Positions 1-7,017 of a stretch of DNA of 64,000 bases are shown here, in pieces (position 1 is the stretch's first letter; each line of letters begins with the position of its first letter). The stretch comes from Rhizobium leguminosarum bv. viciae USDA 2370. Lineage in GTDB: Bacteria; Pseudomonadota; Alphaproteobacteria; Rhizobiales; Rhizobiaceae. The stretch covers positions 186,001-250,000 of the forward strand of contig NZ_MRDL01000047.1 in the NCBI RefSeq assembly GCF_002008365.1, in the 5' to 3' direction. The position numbers were made by a program, and so were the translations under genes. The notes beneath the pieces are model-generated. The model did no database searches. It had not been told where the DNA came from and saw nothing but the letters and a program-made list of their open reading frames with translations.

Positions 1-1
1 C

Positions 2-595
2 CCGCTCTCCGGTCATGCACACCGGGCTCATCTGTTCCTGTCGCTGCTTGGCGTGCCCTATGAACTGGTCGAGGTCGACCTGGCAGCCGGCGCTCACAAG
101 GCGCCGGACTTTCTGAAGCTCAATCCCTTTGGCCAGGTGCCGGTGCTCGACGACAATGGCACGGTCATTGCCGATTCCTCTGCCATCCTCGTCTATCTCG
201 CGCGCAAATACGGCCGCACCGACTGGCTGCCGGAAGAAGCGGTGGCAGCGGCCCGGATACAGAAATGGCTCTCGGTTGCCGCGGGCGAGATCGCCTACGG
301 ACCCTGTGCTGCTCGCCTGGTTACCGTCTTCGGCGCCGATTTTCGCACCGACGAGGTGATCGCCCGGGCGCACCGCATTCTCGCACTGGTCGAGGCGGAA
401 CTGGGCGCTCGCCGCTTTCTGCTCGGCGACAATGCGACGATCGCCGATATTGCACTCTACAGCTACATCGCCAATGCGCCGGAGGGCAATGTCGACACCT
501 CGGCCTATCAGGCGGTGCGCGCCTGGCTTGCGCGTATCGAGGCGCTGCCGGGCTTCGTCGGTTTTCGCAGGACGAAAATCGGCCTTGCCGCATGA
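2..595 (+). CDS. Glutathione S-transferase family protein, 5' end outside window
   Basis: The gene is cut by the left edge. The open frame runs from base 2, and the residues before the GTG at 53 ([20 protein letters not shown]) belong to the thioredoxin-like N-terminal domain, so that GTG is not the start. [11 protein letters not shown] and the [15 protein letters not shown] stretch are the GSH-binding cis-Pro loop and SNAIL/TRYL-like region of GSTs. An all-helical C-terminal domain follows, with the [18 protein letters not shown] signature (N-capping box and hydrophobic staple). GSTs conjugate glutathione to electrophiles in the cytoplasm; the substrate cannot be told. A hairpin follows the stop, then an FMN-binding protein gene on the same strand. 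Confidence 0.9.
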
Positions 596-603
596 GAAAC
601 CGC

Positions 604-623
604 CGGGACGGATTACCGTCCCG
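604..623 (+). terminator. Hairpin after the GST gene
   Basis: Perfect inverted repeat CGGGACGG-ATTA-CCGTCCCG followed by CTTTCCCC. It lies between the GST stop and the ribosome-binding site of the next gene, so it may be a weak intrinsic terminator or an RNA-stabilising stem. The tail is not a clean U run. Confidence 0.5.
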
Positions 624-655
624 CTTTCCCCAACGATACCTGCAAGGAGATCGAG

Positions 656-1609
656 ATGCTGGAGCAGACAGAACAGGACGCGCCGTCACCCTGGCATGAG
701 GGTGAACTCGCCATCCAGCGCAGCGTCGGTGTCGTCGAACGCATGGACGGGCCGGGACGGAATTTCGTCCGCAAGGCCATGCCGGAACAGCACCGCGCCT
801 TTTTTCCGATGCTGCCTTTCGTTGTGCTCGGCGCCGTCGATGCCAAGGGTGATGTCTGGGCAACGGTAAGGGCTGAGCGACCGGGCTTCATGGCCTCGCC
901 TGAGCCGGAGATCCTTGAGGTCGGCCTGCCGCGCGACCCGGCCGATCCTGCCGATGCCGGCATGGAGCATGGCGACGCGATCGCCATGCTTGGCATCCAG
1001 CTCGAGACCCGGCGGCGTAACCGCCTGAACGGCGTGATCCGCAGGACGGACGCTAAAGGTTTTGACGTTCGCGTCGGCCAGAGCTTCGGCAATTGCCCGC
1101 AATATATCCAGCCTCGCTCTGCCGCCTTTGTCCGCGATCCCGATATGCCGACGGCGACGCAGCCGCTTCATTCCGGTCAACTCGACGATCGGGCGCTAGG
1201 GATGGTCGAGGGCGCCGATACGTTTTTCGTCGCTTCCTATGTCGACCGCGCCAATGGCGAGCGGCAGGTGGACGTGTCCCATCGCGGCGGCAATGCCGGC
1301 TTCGTGCGTGTCGGCGCCGACGGCGTGCTGACCATTCCCGATTTTGCCGGCAATCGGTTCTTCAACACGCTTGGCAATATCCTCGTCAATTCGAAGGCAG
1401 GGTTGGTCTTCGTCGATTTCGAAACCGGCGATATGCTGCAGATGACGGGAAATGCCGAAGTGCTGCTGGATTCCCCCGATATCGCCACCTTTCAGGGAGC
1501 AGAACGGCTATGGCGTTTCACGCCGGAAAAGATCGTGCTTCGCCCGGATGCTCTGCCGCTGCGGTGGCGGAAGGAGAGCGTGGATCTGCTGCGCCGTTCC
1601 CGCGGGTGA
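656..1609 (+). CDS. Pyridoxamine 5'-phosphate oxidase-family FMN-binding protein
   Basis: A 317-residue protein starting at ATG 656 behind an AAGGAG motif 7 bases upstream. It resembles the long PPOX/flavin-reductase-like split-barrel proteins. An N-terminal region with RNFVRKAMPEQHRAFF is followed by barrel strands (LPFVVLGAVDAKGDVWATV) and a second barrel copy around GNRFFNTLGNILVNSKAGLV, where FMN phosphate contacts are expected. Proteins of this type bind FMN and reduce small electrophilic substrates; the substrate here is unknown. No C-terminal ferredoxin-reductase domain is attached, unlike some longer relatives. It follows the GST gene by 60 bp, so a detoxification role is a reasonable inference. 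Confidence 0.8.
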   Translation: MLEQTEQDAPSPWHEGELAIQRSVGVVERMDGPGRNFVRKAMPEQHRAFFPMLPFVVLGAVDAKGDVWATVRAERPGFMASPEPEILEVGLPRDPADPADAGMEHGDAIAMLGIQLETRRRNRLNGVIRRTDAKGFDVRVGQSFGNCPQYIQPRSAAFVRDPDMPTATQPLHSGQLDDRALGMVEGADTFFVASYVDRANGERQVDVSHRGGNAGFVRVGADGVLTIPDFAGNRFFNTLGNILVNSKAGLVFVDFETGDMLQMTGNAEVLLDSPDIATFQGAERLWRFTPEKIVLRPDALPLRWRKESVDLLRRSRG

Positions 1610-1672
1610 GGGTGCCCCTTGGCTGCCTCTCGATCCCGGGCGAACATCGCTTCGAAGCGGCTTGCCAATAAT

Positions 1673-1708
1673 TGTACCAATCAGTACAGTGATAACCGTT
1701 CAGTACAG
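1673..1708. promoter_or_regulatory. Repeated GTACA operators upstream of the DUF1348 gene
   Basis: TGTAC-CAATCA-GTACA (1673-1688) is an inverted repeat. The 9-mer TCAGTACAG occurs twice, at 1681-1689 and 1700-1708, 19 bp apart. The block ends 8 bp before the ATG at 1717. Such paired palindromic half-sites next to a TetR gene are typical operators, so the TetR protein at 2201-2761 is the likely ligand-responsive repressor. The regulator assignment is inference from position. Confidence 0.6.
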
Positions 1709-1716
1709 GAGTGATC

Positions 1717-2178
1717 ATGTCCAGCCTTGTCCCGCCCTTCACCCTCGAAACCGCCACCCAGAAAGTCCGCCTTGCCGAGGATGGCTGGAACAGCCGCGAT
1801 CCCGAGCGCGTCTCGCTCGTCTATACGCCGGACAGCCGCTGGCGGAATCGCGCCGAATTCATCACCGGCCGCGCCGAAATCGTCGCTTTCCTCACCCGCA
1901 AATGGGCCAAGGAGCTGGATTACCGGTTGATCAAGGAGATCTGGGCCTTCACCGACAATCGCATTGCCGTGCGCTTCGCCTATGAATGGCATGATGACAG
2001 CGGCAACTGGTTCCGCTCCTATGGCAACGAGAACTGGGAATTCGACGCCGCCGGCTTGATGCAGCGCCGCTTCGCCTGCATCAACGACCTGCCGATCCGG
2101 GAATCGGAGCGCAAGTACCACTGGCCGCTCGGCCGGCGGCCGGATGACCATCCCGGTCTGACCGAACTCCGTCTCTGA
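1717..2178 (+). CDS. DUF1348 / NTF2-like (SnoaL-type fold) protein
   Basis: A 153-residue protein with the hallmark composition of the DUF1348 family: an N-terminal helix ending in AEDGWNSRDPERV, then YTPDSRWRNRAEFITGR, and a curved sheet including IAVRFAYEWHD and YGNENWEF. It closes with the family-typical CINDLPI and KYHWPLGRRPDDHPGL. The NTF2-like cone fold usually binds small hydrophobic molecules; no reaction is assigned. ATG 1717 is preferred over the GTG at 1711 because the AGGAG at 1706-1711 then has better spacing. A TetR gene follows 22 bp downstream on the same strand, presumably the regulator of both. Confidence 0.85.
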   Translation: MSSLVPPFTLETATQKVRLAEDGWNSRDPERVSLVYTPDSRWRNRAEFITGRAEIVAFLTRKWAKELDYRLIKEIWAFTDNRIAVRFAYEWHDDSGNWFRSYGNENWEFDAAGLMQRRFACINDLPIRESERKYHWPLGRRPDDHPGLTELRL

Positions 2179-2200
2179 TCAAGCCAAGGGAAGTTCGCGG

Positions 2201-2761
2201 GTGAAAACCGTCTACGAACGCGCCGACATCGTCCCGCTGCTCGCCGAAATCTTCCGCGAGCTCGGCTATGAAGGCACGTCGCTCAGCCGCATCACCGAAC
2301 GCACCGGCATCGGCAAGGGCAGCCTCTACCACTTCTTTCCCGGCGGTAAGGAGGAGATGGCAAGCTCGGTGCTCGCCGATGTCGATGCATGGTTCGAACA
2401 TGCGATCTATCAGCCGTTGAGAAATGGGGATGCCCGTGAGGCGATCGCGGCGATGTGGACGAATATAAACGACTACTTCCGCTCCGGCCGCCGCATCTGC
2501 CTGGTCGGTGCCTTTGCGCTTGACGAGACCCGCGAGCGGTTTTCGGCAGCGATCGGCGACTATTTCAGCCGCTGGATCGAAGCCTTGCGTTCGGCGCTGA
2601 TGCGGGCAGGCTGTACTGAGGAGCAGGCGCAAATGCTCGCCGAGGAGAGCGTCTCCGGTATTCAGGGAGCGCTGGTGCTGTCGCGTGCGCTGGACGATAA
2701 GATGGTTTTCACCCGATCGTTGGACACGCTGGCAAAACGGCTTGATGCTGTGATGCGATGA
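2201..2761 (+). CDS. TetR/AcrR family transcriptional repressor
   Basis: A 186-residue protein, normal TetR length, starting at GTG. The N-terminal helix-turn-helix reads LLAEIFRELGYEGTSLSRI followed by TGIGKGSLYHFFPGGKEEM, the most conserved TetR signature (residues about 10-55). The C-terminal ligand/dimer domain is helical (CTEEQAQMLAEESVSGIQGALVLSRAL) and resembles the YcdC/LmrA-QacR-type regulators paired with small enzymes. It lies in one transcription unit with the DUF1348 gene and probably binds the GTACA repeats upstream of it. The inducer is unknown. Confidence 0.9.
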   Translation: MKTVYERADIVPLLAEIFRELGYEGTSLSRITERTGIGKGSLYHFFPGGKEEMASSVLADVDAWFEHAIYQPLRNGDAREAIAAMWTNINDYFRSGRRICLVGAFALDETRERFSAAIGDYFSRWIEALRSALMRAGCTEEQAQMLAEESVSGIQGALVLSRALDDKMVFTRSLDTLAKRLDAVMR

Positions 2762-2803
2762 GGGGGCAAACCGCTGGGACGTCTACTGCTCTGTGAAAAT
2801 TCA

Positions 2804-2827
2804 CCCGGCCACGATCGACTGGCCGGG
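2804..2827. terminator. Hairpin between convergent tetR and a small minus-strand gene
   Basis: Inverted repeat CCCGGCCA-(8 nt)-TGGCCGGG, 43 bp after the tetR stop and 59 bp from the end of the opposing small gene. There is no U tract on either side, so it is terminator-like rather than a certain intrinsic terminator. Confidence 0.4.
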
Positions 2828-2885
2828 GCATTGATCGGGCGCTGGGCGGCGCTCGAGCTTACATTGGTACCGCTTTGCGTATATT

Positions 2886-3017
2886 TCAGCGTTGTTGTTG
2901 AGGCTGCTGGGCCGGGCGCGTATTTTCCCGTTCAGGGCGAATCTGGCGCCATTCGTTTTCCATCTGGTCGACGACATGCTGGGGAATGGTGGTTTGGGTA
3001 TTGGCCGGCGTCTGCAT
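2886..3017 (-). CDS. Small conserved-looking protein of 43 residues, function unknown
   Basis: A short gene with a very good ribosome-binding site: GAGGAG lies 7 bases before the ATG (complement of 3015-3017). The product is hydrophilic and Gln/Pro-rich. It begins MQTPANTQTTIPQHVVDQME and ends in a run of Q and P, with no membrane segment or cysteine. I do not recognise the family. The strong Shine-Dalgarno and the isolated position between convergent transcription units support a real gene, but the short length keeps this tentative. Confidence 0.55.
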   Translation of the reverse strand: MQTPANTQTTIPQHVVDQMENEWRQIRPERENTRPAQQPQQQR

Positions 3018-3087
3018 CGGAAGTCTCCTCTGTTCGTAGTAAGGCTTCGGGGCAGTGAAGTAAATCAGTGGTTTAAACACTTTAAAC

Positions 3088-3106
3088 GATTAAATCGAAT
3101 TTAATC
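3088..3106. promoter_or_regulatory. AT-rich perfect palindrome upstream of the lysozyme-like gene
   Basis: GATTAAAT-CGA-ATTTAATC in an AT-rich patch (3061-3125) that contrasts with the GC-rich surroundings. It also contains TTTAAAC twice. It lies between two divergent genes, the small minus-strand gene and the lysozyme-like gene, and is a plausible operator for either. Confidence 0.45.
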
Positions 3107-3148
3107 GATTAAGACGGTTTTAACCATGATATTCGAGGGAAGCGCGGA

Positions 3149-3835
3149 ATGGTTGTCCACATGGACCGGACATTCTTTTTCGATACGGTACGGCACCAGC
3201 TCTTCAAAGGAAACCTGACTCAGCCTCAGGTAGTGGGCATCACGGCGATTCTCGACGCCTGGGAAGAGCGGTTTGCTGGGGCCGACCGGCGGTGGCTCGC
3301 CTATATCCTCGCAACCGCTTACCATGAGACCGCCTACACGATGCAGCCGGTGCGGGAGACGCTGGCGGAAAGCGATGCGCGCGCGGTCGAGATCCTGGAG
3401 ACGGCCTTCGCGGCAGGCAGGCTCTCCTGGGTGAAGACACCCTACTGGCGGCCGGACGAGGATGGCTGCAGCTGGCTCGGCCGCGGCCTGGTGCAGCTCA
3501 CCCATAAGCGGAACTATGAGGCGATGAGCGTGCTGACCGGGATCGACCTCGTTGCCGATCCCGACCGGGCGATGGAGATGGATGCGGCGGTGACGATCCT
3601 GATCGAAGGTATGCTGCAGGGCAGTTTTACCGGCCACAAGCTCGCCGATCATCTGAACGCGACGACCGCGGATTGGGTGAATGCCCGCCGCATCGTCAAT
3701 GGCACCGACCGGGCGGAAAAGCTGGCAAGCTATGCCATGGCCTTCGATGCGGCGATACGTCCCGATGCTGCGCATCGCATGCGCGCGCGGTTGAAGGCCT
3801 GGGGCTCGCGTGTTATCGCCCGGCTGAGACTCTGA
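3149..3835 (+). CDS. Lysozyme-like / glycoside hydrolase family 19-type endolysin
   Basis: A 228-residue protein. YILATAYHETAYTMQPVRE carries the catalytic-Glu region of GH19 chitinase/lysozyme-fold endolysins (residues about 50-70). GCSWLGRGLVQLTHKRNYEAM is the conserved substrate-groove block (residues about 105-130). WVNARRIVNGTDRAEKLASYA matches the helical C-terminal part of phage muramidase-like proteins. No signal peptide is visible; the first ATG (3149) or the one at 3161 could be used. Such enzymes cleave the glycan of peptidoglycan, usually during phage lysis. No holin, spanin or phage structural gene adjoins it, so it is either a phage remnant or a domesticated wall hydrolase. Confidence 0.75.
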   Translation: MVVHMDRTFFFDTVRHQLFKGNLTQPQVVGITAILDAWEERFAGADRRWLAYILATAYHETAYTMQPVRETLAESDARAVEILETAFAAGRLSWVKTPYWRPDEDGCSWLGRGLVQLTHKRNYEAMSVLTGIDLVADPDRAMEMDAAVTILIEGMLQGSFTGHKLADHLNATTADWVNARRIVNGTDRAEKLASYAMAFDAAIRPDAAHRMRARLKAWGSRVIARLRL

Positions 3836-3855
3836 AATCTGACAGGAGCTTCCGC

Positions 3856-4161
3856 GTGATCCGCCATATCGTCTTTTTCACCGTGCAGGAGGAACATCTG
3901 CAGGAGGTGAGGGCCGGGCTTTCTATACTGACCGGCATTCCGCATGCGCGGCTGCTGGAAATCGGCACCAATGTGAAGACCGATCAGCTGGGCACCGAGA
4001 TCGATCTTGTAGTCTATGGCGAATTCGACGATGAAGCGGCCCTTGCCGCCTATAAGGCGCATCCCGATTATCAGCTCTCGATCGACCGCGTGCGGCCGCT
4101 CCGCGAAAAGCGCATCGCCGCCGACTACGACAGTCGCACGGCGGTGACGCGGCCGCTCTGA
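3856..4161 (+). CDS. Dabb-domain (stress-responsive A/B barrel) protein
   Basis: A 101-residue protein starting at GTG 3856 behind ACAGGAG. It begins IRHIVFFTV, the first strand of the Dabb ferredoxin-like barrel (consensus hhHhVhfk). The middle strand DLVVYGEFDDEAALAAYKAH, with its YxxHPxH-like motif (AHPDYQ), is also typical. Members are dimeric barrels in the cytoplasm; some are cyclases or monooxygenase-like, many are of unknown activity. It lies 20 bp after the lysozyme-like gene on the same strand, but the two functions are not obviously related. Confidence 0.85.
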   Translation: MIRHIVFFTVQEEHLQEVRAGLSILTGIPHARLLEIGTNVKTDQLGTEIDLVVYGEFDDEAALAAYKAHPDYQLSIDRVRPLREKRIAADYDSRTAVTRPL

Positions 4162-4443
4162 CGCCTGCAGGCATCCGGCTGCCGAGCCGCATTCCGTTTA
4201 AATTTCAAATGGATGAATGATTGTCCGGATTCGGTTCGTCGCGAAGCTGACTCAACTTCTGAGCCACCGGATTCAACTTTCGAAAAAGCGGCGGCAAGCG
4301 ATTCAAAAGACTCGGGAAAAGCGGGCGTCCGTTCGTCATCAGGTCGCCGCAATGGCCGCGATGTGTGGACGGAAAGTGCTCTCGTTTCTGCGCAGATGAT
4401 AATCAAGACAGATTAAGAATGGCTGACTTTTGGGTGCAGGCCG
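4162..4443. other. Intergenic region with a dense cluster of GANTC (CcrM) sites
   Basis: No convincing gene. Five GANTC sites start at 4228, 4249, 4270, 4300 and 4309. The first three sit in a degenerate 21-bp tandem repeat (GACTCAACTTCTGA and GATTCAACTTTCGA share 11 of 14 bases). GANTC is the target of the alphaproteobacterial cell-cycle methyltransferase CcrM. All spacings are multiples of three, so a short plus-strand frame would read repeated Asp-Ser pairs, but no ribosome-binding site supports it. The flanking genes are convergent. Confidence 0.6.
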
Positions 4444-5667
4444 TCACGGAGCGACCGGGCTCGGCTGCGATGCATGGGCGCCGCGCACCAGCGCCATCAG
4501 CATCAGCACGAAGGCCAGCGACAAGGCTGCGAGAACGGCGCAGGCGGCGAGCGCCGGGCCGGTGCCGGCGCGGTCGAGGATGGCGGTGAAGATGACCGGG
4601 GCGATGGCGTTGGCGAGATTTTGCGGTAGCGACAGCCTGGCCGATTGCAGTCCGAATTCGCGCGGTGAGAACAGCGCCAGCGGCAGCAGCGCGCGGGCGA
4701 CAGTCATGACACCGGCGCCAAAGCCGTAGAGCAGGATGAAGGTGACGAGCAGCGGTGTCGACGGGCTGGCGACCAGCATTATCAGGAAACTGATCATCAT
4801 CAGGCTGATGCCCATGGCCGCGCTGAGCATGGGATTGCCGCGCCGGCCGAGCAGCATGTCGAGGAAACGTGCCGAGATGCCAAGGACGCCGCGTGCCGAG
4901 CCGAGCTGCAGCGCTAGGGCTGGCGAGGCGCCGCACTGGCGGAGGATTTCGAGCAGCGATGGGGAGATGCCGAAGGTGATGAAAGTCGAGATCGTCGTCG
5001 CCGCGGCAATCAGCAGGAAGGCTTTGCGTTGCTCGGCCTTCGACAGCGGCACCGGGGCGATTTCGGCCGCGCTGCCTTCGATATGCGTTGCGAGCGGCTT
5101 CGGCAGGGCGAAAAGATGCAGCGGCAGGCAGACGAGGAATTGCAGCGCCGCGCAGACCAGGAAGGTGAGGCGCCAGCCGACCGCCTCGTTGAGCAGGCTG
5201 AGGATCGGCCAGAAGATGGCGCTCGAAAGTCCGGTGAACAGCATCAGGATGGCGATGACGCGTTTTCCGTTCGCCCCTTCGCGCTCAACGACGGCGGTAT
5301 AGGCCGGTGCCGAGAGGCCAAATGCGCCGCCGATGCCGATGATGACCCAGGCGCTGGCATAGAGCACGATGCCGTTTGCGGCGGCAAGCACAAGCAGGCC
5401 AAGCGCAAAGGTCAGCGAGGCGGCCGAAAGTACCCGAGCAGCACCATAGCGGCCGAGCCAGCGGCCGGTCGCCGGACCGACAATGGCGCTGACCACCATC
5501 ATGATCGTCAGGCCGGCAAATACCACCTCGTTCGGCAGGCCGAGATCCGGCGCCACGACGCGGCCCATGACCCCGAGCATGTCGAAAGTCGTGCCCCAGC
5601 CGATCAGCTGGGTAACGGCAAGGACGGTGACCGTCTGCGCCGAGCGGAAGCGGGAGGATTTTGGCAT
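4444..5667 (-). CDS. Major facilitator superfamily transporter
   Basis: A 407-residue membrane protein with about 12 hydrophobic segments. The MFS loop motif GRWLGRYGAARVL follows TM2 (residues about 67-80). A charged central loop (residues about 195-215, EIAPVPLSKAEQRK) separates the two six-helix halves. The general form is that of the CynX/YbfB-like MFS branch, which export or import small organic solutes by proton coupling. The substrate cannot be inferred. It stands alone on the minus strand, convergent with the Dabb gene and divergent from feuN. Confidence 0.85.
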   Translation of the reverse strand: MPKSSRFRSAQTVTVLAVTQLIGWGTTFDMLGVMGRVVAPDLGLPNEVVFAGLTIMMVVSAIVGPATGRWLGRYGAARVLSAASLTFALGLLVLAAANGIVLYASAWVIIGIGGAFGLSAPAYTAVVEREGANGKRVIAILMLFTGLSSAIFWPILSLLNEAVGWRLTFLVCAALQFLVCLPLHLFALPKPLATHIEGSAAEIAPVPLSKAEQRKAFLLIAAATTISTFITFGISPSLLEILRQCGASPALALQLGSARGVLGISARFLDMLLGRRGNPMLSAAMGISLMMISFLIMLVASPSTPLLVTFILLYGFGAGVMTVARALLPLALFSPREFGLQSARLSLPQNLANAIAPVIFTAILDRAGTGPALAACAVLAALSLAFVLMLMALVRGAHASQPSPVAP

Positions 5668-5960
5668 TGGTGCTGAAACGGTCTGAAATGCGGGGGCAGC
5701 AAGGACATAACAGTTTCAACCGGCCCGTGAAAGCTGCGGTCGGCAGGAATCGGAACGGCGCGGCCGATTCGCAAATGACGGCTGTGGAGTCGGTCCCGTC
5801 AACTCACCGCCTTTACGGGGCTGACGAAGAATGCGTGGATCCCAAGTTTGGAGGCTATCGTTCTTGGACGCAACGGCGCCGCCGGACCTTGCCGCGGCGG
5901 CGATTTCCAGGCGCTGAAACAGGCTGTCCCGAAGAGTCGAGAACAGTTCTAAACACCCTG
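5668..5960. other. Spacer between the MFS gene and the feu operon, no gene seen
   Basis: About 290 bp before the feu regulatory region. Short frames occur on both strands, but none has a ribosome-binding site or recognisable product. The promoter for the divergent MFS gene should lie in the first part; no clear -35/-10 pair stands out. Confidence 0.5.
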
Positions 5961-5989
5961 CATTACAGCGCATTCATTTGCCATTCAGG
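5961..5989. promoter_or_regulatory. Helically phased CATT repeats upstream of feuN, candidate response-regulator site
   Basis: Three related motifs, CATTACAG (5961), CATTCATT (5971) and CATTCAGG (5982), are spaced 10 and 11 bp apart. Direct repeats with 10-11 bp periodicity are the classic binding layout for OmpR/PhoB-family regulators. FeuP, encoded two genes downstream, belongs to that family, so autoregulation is a reasonable inference. The site ends about 50 bp before the feuN ATG. Confidence 0.45.
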
Positions 5990-6041
5990 TCGCGTGAGTA
6001 CATATTCGAGGCAAGTTGGCATTACCTTGAAAGCATAACAC

Positions 6042-6290
6042 ATGGCCTTTCCTCTGAGCGTCGCAGCATTGGCCGCCGGACTGGTGGTATCGGCGCCCTC
6101 ACCGGACGCCACGGGCAGTTTTGTCCTGCGTGTGGGAGGCGATTGCAGCGCCGCCGCAGCCCAGGTCGTTGAGCAGACGGGCGGCCAGCTGCTGTCCGTG
6201 CAACCGGTGGGCGATACCTGCATCATCACCGTTCTTGTGCAGGGCAACGGCCAGCGCCCACGCAAAGTGACGGTAAAGGTTCCGATGTAA
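6042..6290 (+). CDS. feuN: FeuN-like small exported modulator of FeuPQ
   Basis: An 82-residue protein with a hydrophobic N-terminus (residues 2-18) that could act as a signal peptide. A small soluble domain follows with two cysteines (35 and 60) that could form a disulfide. Size and position directly upstream of feuPQ match FeuN of Sinorhizobium meliloti, a periplasmic inhibitor of the FeuQ sensor that was reported to be essential there. The start is fixed by an in-frame stop two codons upstream. The Shine-Dalgarno is weak and the usual positive n-region is missing. The family name rests mainly on context. Confidence 0.7.
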   Translation: MAFPLSVAALAAGLVVSAPSPDATGSFVLRVGGDCSAAAAQVVEQTGGQLLSVQPVGDTCIITVLVQGNGQRPRKVTVKVPM

Positions 6291-6345
6291 GCGGAATCGG
6301 CTTATTCAGGACATTGATCGATTTGAAGCGGACGAAGGCGGACCG

Positions 6346-7017
6346 ATGCGCATCCTGGTAGTCGAAGACGACGTTAATCTGAACCGGCAGCTGGCCGACA
6401 CGCTGAAGGAGGCGGGATATGTCGTCGACCAGGCGTTCGACGGCGAGGAAGGCCATTTCCTCGGCGACACCGAACCCTATGACGCCATCATCCTCGATAT
6501 CGGCCTGCCGGAGATGGACGGGGTCACCGTTCTTGAAAAATGGCGCGGCGCCGGCCGCGGCGTGCCGGTGCTGATTCTCACGGCGCGCGACCGATGGAGC
6601 GACAAGGTCGCCGGCATCGATGCCGGTGCCGACGACTACGTCACCAAGCCCTTCCATGTCGAGGAAGTGCTGGCGCGCATTCGGGCGCTGATCCGGCGTG
6701 CAGCCGGGCATTCCTCATCTGAGATCATCTGCGGGCCGGTGCGGCTCGATACCAAGTCCTCGAAGGCGACGGTCAACGGCACGACGCTGAAGCTGACCTC
6801 GCACGAATATCGCCTGCTCGCCTATCTCATGCATCACATGGGCGAGGTCGTCTCGCGCACGGAACTGGTCGAGCATATGTACGACCAGGATTTCGACCGT
6901 GATTCCAATACGATCGAAGTCTTCGTCGGCCGCCTGCGCAAGAAAATGGGCGTCGACCTGATCGAAACGGTGCGCGGTCTCGGTTACCGCATCCAAGCGC
7001 CGAAACATGCGAATTAA
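6346..7017 (+). CDS. feuP: Response regulator FeuP (OmpR/PhoB family)
   Basis: A 223-residue regulator with a receiver domain (residues 1-115): acidic pocket EDD at 7-9, phosphoacceptor Asp51 in AIILDIGLP, and the conserved Lys in DDYVTKPF. A winged-helix DNA-binding domain follows, with TSHEYRLLAYLMHHMGEVVSR and ETVRGLGYRI. FeuP with FeuQ responds to osmotic/envelope conditions in rhizobia and activates ndvA, needed for cyclic glucan export and symbiosis (known from S. meliloti). It lies 55 bp after feuN and its end overlaps feuQ by 11 bp, implying coupled translation. Confidence 0.9.
   Translation: MRILVVEDDVNLNRQLADTLKEAGYVVDQAFDGEEGHFLGDTEPYDAIILDIGLPEMDGVTVLEKWRGAGRGVPVLILTARDRWSDKVAGIDAGADDYVTKPFHVEEVLARIRALIRRAAGHSSSEIICGPVRLDTKSSKATVNGTTLKLTSHEYRLLAYLMHHMGEVVSRTELVEHMYDQDFDRDSNTIEVFVGRLRKKMGVDLIETVRGLGYRIQAPKHAN

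Noticed and set aside
53..595. GTG at 53 as start of the GST gene
   Set aside because: The upstream in-frame residues from base 2 continue the thioredoxin-like domain, so the start lies outside the window.
3149..3835. A prophage around the lysozyme-like gene
   Set aside because: No integrase, terminase, capsid or tail genes are in the region and neighbours are ordinary chromosomal genes.
4213..4416. A small gene coding for an Asp-Ser repeat peptide
   Set aside because: There is no ribosome-binding site and the frame can be explained by the 21-bp GANTC repeat; kept only as an alternative in the findings.
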